Below, one piece after another: positions 35,412 to 54,847 of a DNA stretch of 64,000 nt (the first letter of the stretch is position 1; every line of letters starts with the position of its first letter). This DNA is from Aporrectodea caliginosa (lineage: Eukaryota; Annelida; Clitellata; Crassiclitellata; Lumbricidae), in NCBI GenBank assembly GCA_020284085.1, contig JACEVL010000293.1:197001-261000 (forward strand), written 5' to 3'. The notes beneath the pieces are model-generated. The model made no database searches. It worked only from the letters and a program-made list of their open reading frames with translations, and had not been told where the DNA came from. The translations under genes were made by a program, and so were the position numbers.

Positions 35412-36125
35412 TCAGGTCATCGCTGTTCCTTTAGCTGTTGGCAAAGATCTTTCCCCAGTTTCCTGATGAACAGCCGACGCTTTCCCACTGGAGCTTTGTC
35501 CACCTTCAATTTCTCATGGAGGACGTAAGCGTAAGTGCCGCAATATCCAGTAGGTTGCAGAACTACCGGCCAACGTCTGGCTACTTCGTGCTGAATGTTT
35601 CTAGCATCTGGTCAGCACAATAATATTGACTCCTACTTTTGTCCAGTCATAGAAGTGTATGACCTCCGGAAATTTCCTTGGCCGAAACTCCCACTGGAGA
35701 TGTGCACAGTCGACGACGACCACGACGATCACTTTGTCTTTCTTACACTTGTAAGAAAGCAATAACGAGTCGTCGGTCTCATTGAACCCGACAAGGGATG
35801 AGTACAACTCGCGTCCTCTCGGAATCACAAATTCTTAGGGCAACTCTACTCGATTAGCTCGAATATTACCAACCAAAGTAGATTTCTTTGTCCTCAGAAC
35901 ATCTGTAGCTAAGGCCAGCAAGGTGAAAAAATTATGAGTGGCAATGTTGCGACCTTCACATTCAAGGTTGTATGAGCTGGCGGACAACGTTTCCTCCCAG
36001 GTCTTTGGTTGGAGCTGCATCGGCGCTCTCTATGCCGCGATATATATATGCTGGCATTGTACTTGGCTTTAGCATCGCAGCAAATCCCTAACTTGATGCC
36101 GTATTTTGACGGCTTGCATTGTACA
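35412..36125 (-). pseudogene. piggyBac transposase core relic
   Basis: Read on the minus strand from about 36125: KPSKYGIKLGICCDAKAKY, then RNIATHNFFTLLALATDVL, STLVGNIRANRVELP, RELYSSLVGFNETDDSLLLS, PEVIHFYDWTK, and, after a frameshift, CGTYAYVLHEKL and FIRKLGKDLCQQL. This order matches the piggyBac DDE domain. The second catalytic Asp (family T-x-DN-x-FTS) is His here, and the third catalytic region (VDxxDQMC) is destroyed, so it is dead. It covers the part of the transposase that the element at 17471-19045 has lost. No TTAA-flanked ends were located. Confidence 0.75.
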
Positions 36126-36223
36126 AATTTGCTCCGACCTCGATATATGTAGCGAATTTTTCGTCAAATGTGAGAAATGGCACTGGAATCATTGCAAAAG
36201 CGGGAGAGCAGCACTCATAAGTA

Positions 36224-36373
36224 AATATACGGTAACAAGAAATAAGGAAATACTATTGCGTTTTCATGTGTTACGCACATACATATAAACATGCATATCT
36301 ATATGCATGTTTATATGTATGTGAGTAACACATAAAACGCAATATTATTTCCTTATTTCTTTTTACCGTATAT
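36224..36373. repeat. Near-perfect 150-bp palindrome
   Basis: The left arm starts ATATACGGTAACAAGAAATA and contains GCGTTTTCATGTGTTACGCA. The right arm is its reverse complement with few changes, meeting at GCATATCTATATGC (36293-36306). Weaker symmetry continues outward to about 36205 and 36393. No target duplication is obvious. Confidence 0.85.
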
Positions 36374-36394
36374 TGCAACTTTAGACTGCTTAAT

Positions 36395-36780
36395 GAGAAG
36401 AAATATCAATTGGTAATGGGGTCAAAAATGAACCCATGACCAAAGCTGTAAAAATATCTTGTAATATTTTGTCTATCTAAATTTCGCATGCAAACACAGC
36501 TGGAAAAGTCACAGCAGCCATTTTACTTTTTAAAATGGATCCATGACTTGAAAATGCACTCCGGGGTAATTTTTGACCCCACACCCGACTGGATTTTTAC
36601 ATTTCTCAGTTAGAAAATACACGATTGCTGGTTTGAAGACGTATTGGAGGGAGATGGTCAATTACACAGAGTGCTAAAAATAGGCCTTTGAACTACAAGT
36701 ACATTGCATGAAATATGGCCTGATCTTTGCACGAAACACCTATCTCACATTATCTTTATCTCATACGCCTATGTATGTAT
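36395..36780. other. Spacer with GGGGTCA...TGACCCC words
   Basis: No gene is seen. GGGGTCAAAAATGAACCCATGACC (near 36419) and GGGGTAATTTTTGACCCC (36564-36581) resemble the subterminal palindromes of the piggyBac-like end at 19922-20105. They may be the far end of the relic at 35412-36125. Confidence 0.35.
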
Positions 36781-37399
36781 GTTTGTATACATACATACAT
36801 GTATGCATGCATGCATATACATACATACATACATACATACATACATACATACATACATACATACATACATACATACATACATACATACATACATACATAC
36901 ATACATACACACATACACACATACATACATACATACGTACACGCATACATACATACATACATACATACATACATACATACATAGGGGTCGTCCATTAATT
37001 ATGTCAATAATTTTTAAGCAGTTTTTGACCCCTCCCCCTTGTCAACAACTGTCAAACATTGACGGACCCCTAACAAATTATGTCAACAATCCCAGAACCC
37101 CCCCCCGACAAAAAAGAAAAAAATGGCTCTATATATGTAGAATCATTTTTTTATTTTTACACTAAAAAATGCAATCTTGAATTTCAAAATATATGAGTTT
37201 AGTTTATTACCAGCTTTTAGTAGTATTAAACATTAAGCACTTTATACATTTTTAGCATTTCTTAATGTTTTCGCTACCATTTGGAAGGGTCTGTCTTGAT
37301 TTATTGGAGAAAAATTTGTTGACGTCAACTTGTACCGAACCCCCTCCCCCATGTCAACAACTGTCAAACTTTTCCAAACCCCCTATTTTGTTGACATAA

Positions 37400-37430
<31 letters not shown>

Positions 37431-37615
37431 CATACATACATACATACATACATACATACATACATACATACATACATACATACATACATACATACATACA
37501 TACATACATACATACATACATACATACATACATACATACATACATACATACATACATACATACATACATACATACATACATACATACATACATACATACA
37601 TACATACATACATGT
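36781..37615. repeat. (ACAT)n arrays flanking a short inverted-repeat element
   Basis: Arrays lie at 36816-36983 and 37402-37615. The sequence between them starts GGGGTCGTCCATTAATTATG and ends TTGTTGACATAATTA, with two direct CCCCTCCCCC(T/A)TGTCAACAAC words (37031 and 37341). It looks like a MITE that landed in an (ACAT)n microsatellite, or carried one. The ends are incompletely matched. Confidence 0.6.
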
Positions 37616-37949
37616 ATGCATGCACGCACGCCTAACAAAAAAAGCGACTACGCCGTCTACCGCCATGTAATTCGATAGCCAGGCTAATATAGTTACATAT
37701 AATTTTATTATAGTAGTAGATTGTTTTTCTCAGTTGGAGGAAGACCAGTGGATTTCAGGGAAATGTGTCAACGCTGTTGTAAAAAGTATCCTTTTTCAGG
37801 CGTAAACAAACCCTGAGAAGCATATTATATTTTGATGTCGGATTCAACAATTTACAGAAACCTAAAGCTGAGGGCGAACAAACAATTCTCAAAACTGAGC
37901 AGACTATTAGGATCCAACTGAACAGCTGAATTGTTCAACACGATATTGT

Positions 37950-38230
37950 ATTGTATTGTATTGTATCTAAAGATTTATATAGCGCCTCTCTCAGAATAAC
38001 TATTCAGAAGCGCTCTCAGCACGAACCCCGTATGATATATGTATGTGAGTAAGTATGTATGTATTCTTGCATGCATGCATATATACCAACGTATGCCATC
38101 GTACATGCATGTCTATCTGTACGTGCGTACGTGCATGCATGTAAGAATATATAAGTAAGTAAGTAAGTAAGTAAGTGTAATTTATTCTTTATTGAGAAGC
38201 ACTAGAAAACGCTCAGCACTGTACATGGCT
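37950..38230 (-). mobile_element. Two retroelement 3' tails, minus strand
   Basis: 37950-38030 reads (TATTG)n, ATCTAAAGATTTATATAGCG, then CTCTCAGAATAACTATTCAG. This looks identical over its length to the end of the LINE at 57297-58182 but is cut after about 80 bp. 38155-38230 is a (AAGT)n-started end resembling that at 19095. Confidence 0.65.
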
Positions 38231-38555
38231 AGATTAATACATTCAAACAAACAAACAAAAAATTGTATACACAAGCAAAGATTTGAATGAGAGAAGTTAC
38301 TGTATTTCAAGGAAACACAGGGGAGGAAGAGTTACGGCGAGTCATAGGGGGAAATGAAGAACTTAAATAGCCAGATCGCGAGGAAAACATTGCTTATTTT
38401 CATAGCATCCGGGAAGGAAGCGTTAGTATACATGTGCGCATGTAAGTATGTATTCATTCAATCATTCATTCATTCGGAAATTTATTTAGCGCAGCGTCAA
38501 GGAAACCAATCAAAGAGGCTCCCGATTCCAACGCACACAAGAAGAACAGTTTTAA

Positions 38556-39008
<453 letters not shown>

Positions 39009-39323
39009 ACGTTGTCATACACTCTTGAACCCCGTGTCTCGGTTGACAAACGGAACAGGAGTCCGGCCTAACCAAAGCGCCGGATCCCGATCTCTCTGCC
39101 CGCTCTTTCTGCCTCTATGGTTACCATTTATACCTTTATCTGGCGCCAGTCAGTCTGTTTGCACTTGCATCTGCCAACTCGACCACGCTTAGACGGTAGG
39201 CCCACATTCCTGTGAAGACTGACCCCGTACTGGCAACGGGATTACAATGACCAGTTGAGATGGGATCGGGATGCAATAGTCCAACGGTTACAACCATGAC
39301 AGTCATGTGTATGTCGATTGTAG

Positions 39324-39378
<55 letters not shown>

Positions 39379-39658
39379 CCTATGTGCGTATTTTTATTTG
39401 TGTATGCGTAAAAGCTAGGATCATGTAAACGAGATGATAGTAACGTAGTGGGTCAGCTGATCTGAAGTATCAGCACAAAGAACAGCAGCTGTCACCCGCA
39501 CATAGAAAATTGAAGAAAATTGTTATGATTGTGATAATAGTCAAGTTATAATTGTTGTTAATTGTTCTATGCATTGTGCTTCTGGAAATAAAAGTTGTCA
39601 GATGCGACATATTCTGGAAAGATGAAGTGTTCTGTTTTTCCGGATCTGCTGAACTTGC
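39009..39658. other. Spacer upstream of copy C
   Basis: No gene is seen. It contains an (AT)n run at 39328-39377 and otherwise unique sequence leading to the candidate promoter. Confidence 0.5.
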
Positions 39659-39740
39659 TATATAAACCGACGTCTTTGTATGGTCACAGGAGAAGCAGCC
39701 TGCAAGAGGTGACAGCTCTTGCAACTTTCGCTGTGAATTG
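39659..39740 (+). promoter_or_regulatory. Candidate TATA box and 5' UTR exon of copy C
   Basis: TATATAAA (39659-39666) is followed about 75 bp later by a donor (GAATTG/GTAACT, 39741). The coding exon of C starts at a splice acceptor (TTTCAG/AAGAG, 40118), so a noncoding first exon is expected. Copies B and E have the same arrangement (TTCAG/AG(C/T)GAAGCAACATG). Inferred from sequence only. Confidence 0.4.
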
Positions 39741-40117
39741 GTAACTTTAACACAACTCTTTCTATAAAATTATGATGTATGGTAGTACAGTGATCTGGCT
39801 GGGTGTTGAAACATTGTAAATTATTCTTGTATGACTATCTGTCAATGTGTCTCGAGTCCTGCTGTTCTCTGGTCCTGAACGTCCTGATGTAACGCATAAT
39901 AGTAATAGTAATCGTAATCTACAAATTTCTAAAGAGATACTCTAGAGCTCTGTCTGTCTCTATCTATGTCTCTGTCTCTGTCTATCTGTCTGTCTCTTTC
40001 TCTCTATGAATTGATTTTGTTGCGCCATCGGCGGATTTTACACCGGAAGTTGTTTGTTTAGCAGTCTACTGGCAACGTCAATGCCAATTCTGATAATATA
40101 ATTGACTTTGCTTTCAG

Positions 40118-49578
<9,461 letters not shown>

Positions 49579-50416
49579 AAACGCGGCTAACGTTCTTCTG
49601 AATTCATAAATCTATACAGAACTAGAGAGCCCATAGCGATACTCATTTGAAAACATTTCATTTTAGTCTATACGATTGCATGAAAGAAACAATAATTATT
49701 GTTTACTCAAGATCTTTGCTTAAGCATAAAATGAGGAAAAACCTAGGTTTAGTTAAGAAAACCTTTGCGTAGAAAACTATTATTATGCGGTTAAAAGCAA
49801 ACGAATAAATGACGTTGTTGCATCCATTTTGTTTCACAATTTTATCCATAAATAATTGTAACCATATTTTATACAGTGGATATGTGTTCACAAAATAATA
49901 GGTCTTTGGATTTAGCCTATTAATTAATGGATTTGTCAACCAAACGAAAATTGGCCAACGTTTTTTGGACAATGCAAGACAAGTTTCGATTGCTTTCATT
50001 AGGTTTCTAGGCATCTTAATTTCCCCCATTCAATTTCTAATTGAGTTACACTCACAAACTGAGGGTTACAGAGACCAAAGTGCGCAAATTGCGAATGCTT
50101 CAGATTGGATTGGGTACCGGTAGTTACTTTTAACAGAGACGGTTAGTACCGCCCTCCTCCTCTATCTAGGGTTGGAATTGGCATTACCACAGTAGGCCTA
50201 CGTACGATGGCGTAGAATGCATCAGAGCATAGTCAGAGCTACATGTATTATTGAAAATAATGCCCAGATAATGACACCATTCGCATTTGTAGGTATACCA
50301 AACAGCGATTTGCTTGCGCTGGCCTATTAGATTTTAAATGACATTGTCAACTAGACTATTACATCACGTAGCAAAACAGTGCACAGTAGAGTAGAATACT
50401 CACCAATAAATTATAA
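49579..50416. other. Spacer 3' of copy C
   Basis: AT-rich DNA after the copy C stop codon; I see no gene. A 108-codon minus frame (50029-49703) lacks any recognisable motif. Confidence 0.5.
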
Positions 50417-51800
50417 CGCAACATCACATCCTGCAATAATAGCACTAACTCGTCATATCTCGAGACTAACAACCTGCTGCCTACGATCCAGTCTGGGTTT
50501 CGTAAAGGTCATTCTACCGAGACCCTGCTGCTCCGCCTCCTCTCAGACATCTACGGAGCGATTGACAGATCGCAACTCACTTTACTGGCGCTTTTTGACG
50601 TTAGCGCGGCATTCGACACTGTGGACCATGAGATACTTTTTGATCGGTTACAAATATCTTTTGGTCTATCTGGTGCCTTCCTTTCCTGGTTGGAGTCCTT
50701 CCTTGGGCAGCGCTCCCAATGTGTGGTCCATGGGTCAACTAGGTCCCCATGGGTCCCCGCCCCTTATGGGCTACCTCAGGGCTCCGTCTTGGGACCTCTC
50801 CTCTACCTTATCTACACTTCTGACCTTGCCTCACTGCTCGCCTCCTATTCTGCTTTGGCCCAGCTATATGCAGACGATGTCCAGGCCTACTTGCATTGCT
50901 CTGCCTCTGACGCTATTGCGACCACTCGGGCTATGAGCTCGATCATGGGAGCCCTTGAGACCTGGATGTCGTCCAACCGGCTGCGGCTAAACGCTGCTAA
51001 AACCCAGTTCATCTGGCTGGGCACCCGCCAGCAACTGGCTAAGCTAGACATGGTCGCCCTCGCTGCCGCTTTTCCCTTTTTCACCTTCTCCTCTTTTGTG
51101 CGCGACCTGGGCGTCACATTGGACCGAGAGCTCTCCTTTGCTCCCCATATCAACCTCCGTAGCCGTGACTGCTTCTACCAATTGCATCAGCTTCGCACTG
51201 TCGCCCGCTCACTCACTGCTACTGCTGCTTCCACTCTTGTCCATGCCTTTGTCACAACCAGACTTGATTACTGTTGTTCACTTTATGCTGGCCTCCCGGC
51301 TGTTCGAATGGGGTGCTTGGATCGGATCCTGCGTTCTGCTGCCCGCCTTATTGGCCGCATACCAAAATATGGCCATATCTCTGGATACATGCTCGACGTT
51401 CTCCACTGGCTCCCCTCTGAGCAGCGGATTGCGTACAGAACAGCTGCCCTAGTCTGGCGCTGCTTACTAGGTTTCGCTCCTGCCTATCTTCGTGAGCTCT
51501 GCTGCCCTGTCCTTAGTGCTAGGGGATTTCGATCCCTCCGCTCATCTGACCAGGGACTCCTACTTGTCCCTTTTGCTCGAACCTCCACTATGCAGAATCG
51601 TGCTTTCTCGGTGGGGGCCCCTCGACCTGGAATGGCCTTCCTCTGGAGCTTCGCCTTGTCCCTAGGACCTTCTCTCCCACGTTCTTTTCTCACCTTAAAA
51701 CTGTTCTTTTGGCCGTGCTGGAGTCAGGAGCGCCTCTGAGTAGTTTCCTTGAAGGGGCGCTATACAAATGTTCGGTATGAATGAATGAATGAATGAACTT
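50417..51800 (+). mobile_element. CR1/L2-like LINE, 5'-truncated, with open reverse transcriptase frame
   Basis: An uninterrupted frame from 50417 to 51739 encodes the RT fingers (SGFRKGHSTETLLLRLLSD), palm motif A (LFDVSAAFDTVDHEIL), LPQGSVLGPLLYLIY, catalytic LYADDVQAY, thumb, and the C-terminal RAFSVGAPRPGMAF. Homology probably starts near 50440, so the endonuclease and ORF1 are missing, as is usual for truncated insertions. The 3' UTR is very short: GAGCGCCTCTGAGTAG...GAAGGGGCGCTATACAAATG, then (GAAT)n at 51776-51795. The RT is intact but the element cannot be autonomous. It lies upstream of fragment D. Confidence 0.88.
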
Positions 51801-51907
51801 CCTACAGAATAGAATCCTTTTGCTTGCGCGCTGGACTCGTCTGTCCCGAACCAAATCAGCTGTAAGTGTCCGGTCTTTCTCAGTTACCGGAGATAGACTC
51901 TGATTTC

Positions 51908-51919
51908 TCTCTCTCTCTC

Positions 51920-51980
<61 letters not shown>
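51908..51980. repeat. (CT)n/(CTGT)n microsatellite
   Basis: CT runs on both sides of six CTGT units. Confidence 0.9.
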
Positions 51981-51983
<3 letters not shown>

Positions 51984-52229
51984 TTACTCAGCCGGTTCTT
52001 TGGCCTTATTTAGGTCAACGCTGAAGTACACTCACTTACATTTGAAAATCGCTTTAAGCTTATAGCAATTATAGCTGTTCCATCTCTCTGCAACAGTCAT
52101 AGCGCTTCTTTCGGTTGCTCATAAAAGCATTGACGAAGCTGTCATTGAGTCGATTTATAATAAACCATTTGCTCAGTAAGCACAAAAACCTTATCCGGCT
52201 GCCGGCCTCGGTTACTTCTCTTCGCCTGC

Positions 52230-53160
52230 TACGGTCATTAGATGATGTGAAGTGAACTGATATGAGGTTAAGTGATAGTTAGCGTTGTTGAGTCATATAT
52301 TATGATAAGAAGAGCCACGGATGTCATGCCAACATCAGAAAGGTGGTTAAAATGATTGAACTGTTAAAGTTTTGTAAAACTGGAGGCCAGAAACACCCAC
52401 AGAGAAACAAATAATACACGATTGTTGTCCAGATTGTTGTGAAACCTCGGATGAGTCCTGATTACTCGGAGATGAACATAATGTTATGTAGCCAATAATC
52501 TGTCCAGCATCGGAAAGGCAGGTCGGGTATCGATCCCTCTTCCTATTTGATGTTCTGATCTTCAAGCCAGTGCTGTTGCCATTTATTCTATACCCAACCC
52601 CTTTAAAAGCTGAATACTTTTAGGAAGAACAACAGATTAACAAAATAAAATACAATACAAAATTAGGCCTATTGTACTTTGATATTGCCCTCCTTACAAA
52701 GTTCAGAAGTGCACACACGACCATGCGATCGCAAAAACAATAAGTTCAGAGAAACTGAGAGCGCAGGACTTACTCAAGGTCCCTACGCAGTAACTGTCTC
52801 AGGCGAGTCTCGAACCCGTACTTTCCGCATTACAGTCCGAGCATTCTAACCAGTCGGGCACCGTGCCCCATCAGCTTTCAAATGGATTTGAGTGGAACCT
52901 AGAATATTTAAATCATTCAAAAACTGATAGGTTTATATCAAGAGCCGTCTAACTCGCAATGCATCTCGTTTCTAGACAAAGCCTACAAAGACGCAGAGGA
53001 GGAAATACATCGGAAGAAAATCTTCGCTGAGCATTTGGAAGCAATTGAAGCTCACAACCGTCTCTACTCAAAAGGACTCAAGACTTTCACGATGGGAATA
53101 CATCGATTTTCAGACTTGGTACAGCATTATATTACATTGAGTAAAGTCATTGCGTGATTA
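52230..53160 (+). pseudogene. Cathepsin L-like fragment D (intron 1 and exon 2 only)
   Basis: 52230-52975 is paralogous to intron 1 of copy B (GGTTAAGTGATAGTTAGCG, GATGTCATGCC). Exon 2, 52976-53118, is intact: acceptor TTTCTAG, KAYKDAEEEIHRKKIFAEHL, AIEAHNRLYSKGLKTFTM, HRFSDL, donor GTACAG. No exon 1 is found upstream, where the LINE at 50417-51800 now lies, and no exon 3 downstream. An orphan exon from a partial duplication of a B-like gene; it cannot encode a protease. Confidence 0.85.
52737..52873 (-). mobile_element. tRNA-derived SINE, minus strand, in fragment D
   Basis: The reverse complement has CGACTGGTTAGAATGCTCGG (A-box-like), GTACGGGTTCGAGACTCG (B-box) and GCGTAGGGACCTTGAGTAAG, the same body as the SINE at 16150. 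A more eroded version lies at the matching place in copy B (26930-27010). Confidence 0.65.
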
Positions 53161-53273
53161 TTGATTCAATTGTTCCCTTGGAACAAGTCTAATAATAGTT
53201 ATTGATTTAGGCACCTACGCATAAGCACGTGACTTGGCAGTAACTGTTCTATCTCTTTTTCTCGATTTCTTGA

Positions 53274-53513
53274 CCTTGGAAATATTATAATCGATTCTTC
53301 ATTTGTCATTGTAGCTTACCTGTGAGCTGAGATATTACATATTTCTTAGGGGTAGAAAACTACCCCACTTCGTCCTCCGTTTCTCGAAACGGAGCTTCGG
53401 CCTACGAAGGTTAAACGGCTTTGTCACTTCGATACTCTATTGTCGGCGACTAAGCTAACTGAATAAGGCTGACAACACGCACACACGCACACGCACACGC
53501 ACACGCACACACG

Positions 53514-53608
<95 letters not shown>

Positions 53609-53770
53609 TCACACAAGGAAACAGAGTTTTAATTTGATCCGTTTCCCTTCAGTTAAAAATATACTTCAGGCTGCTTCATTACTAGGAATCGTATCGTATC
53701 TATCGTATCGTATCTAAAAATTTGTAGAGCGCCTCTCGCAGCATAGACAATTCAAAGGCGCATAATTATG
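53274..53770. repeat. Repeat block: TTAA-ended repeat, (AC)n/(CT)n, LINE tail
   Basis: 53274-53415 relates to the repeat at 46147-46810 and ends CCTACGAAGGTTAA. 53472-53615 is (AC)n-(CT)n-(AC)n. 53693-53765 is a minus-strand shared tail, (TCGTA)n then AGAGCGCCTCTCGCAG...AAAGGCGC. Confidence 0.6.
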
Positions 53771-54400
53771 CGTATGCATAGGTCCCTGTAACTAAAGCCA
53801 AACGTCTCTAAACGCGAAGATGAATGACTTTGTCATGCAGGTGATCTGCAGTTTATGCAAGAAGAAAATAAGACATCAATAACCGAATACGTGGCTTTTT
53901 CTGATATCGATCGCTGCATAACATTGCGTGCAGAAGTTCTATAATGTCATCCGTAAATCACAAAAGGGTAATTCGGGTACAAAATTTAAATTTCTTCTTT
54001 GATAAGCACTAGAATAGATAGTTTGCATGTGGCAGGTGTTTTCTACTGAAGGACAAGGATCGAGAGATTGCCTGAGTGTGTGAATCCAATTAATCAAGGA
54101 CCCTCTGAATTCGCTTATATACGAGGTATAGCAGCCCATGACATGTAGACCAATAGACGGGGAGACGAACATTTCCTGACTTCGGAGAATCATCAGAAAC
54201 CAACGCAGAAGAAAACGCTTTGACTCGCATCGGTTAGCTATTTAAGTAATAGCTACTATTACAATTCTGATTATTAGCATGATTTTTATTATTTTTATTA
54301 TCCCTGCCTCTGTTATTATTAATCATGGGAATGGTCTAAAACTGTAGCGGTGAACTGTAGCTGTATAGAACGGCAGATGGGAACCTCTTAACTGCTGTCT
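53771..54400. other. Unassigned spacer
   Basis: No recognisable gene or repeat. An 84-codon minus frame (54193-53939) shows no family motif. Confidence 0.45.
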
Positions 54401-54615
54401 TTGCGAACCCAGGCCATGTTCTGAACCCGCTTCTCCCTCCTGTAAAGACACTCCCTATTCCATGCGTCCACGACCGCATGACAGAATTGTCGCACAGGCT
54501 GAGAACGTAATGAGAAAAACGTTCTTAACAAGAATGCTTTATAATGTATAATTTCATGTAAACAAAAGTGCGGTTATGCAGTTGGACAAATAAAGAATAT
54601 ATTTGCTTACTTACT
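54400..54615 (+). mobile_element. Retroelement 3' end with TTACTTAC tail
   Basis: Encodes RPHDRIVAQAENVMRKTFLT and ends AATAAAGAATATATTTGCTTACTTACTTT. Related to 32340-32625. Confidence 0.55.
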
Positions 54616-54847
54616 TTTTGCTCAGCTGATTACGTTTGTCGTATTTTCTGGATTAGCCTTCATGCTGTACGACATTATAACACGCAGTTTGAAAGTTATG
54701 ACCTTGTGTGCGTACAAAATAAATGTCCAATATGAACGCTCAATCGAGAGGTAGGGGGTTCAAATATCCACAAGGGCAGAAATTTGGTTCGAGATGTTTA
54801 CTCCAGACCTTCTGTGCTCCTAGCCAACTCAGCTGCAATGAGTGCTC

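Noticed and set aside
36704..37666. Repetitive YIHT/MYVC reading frames
   Set aside because: Products of (ACAT)n arrays read in every frame; not proteins.
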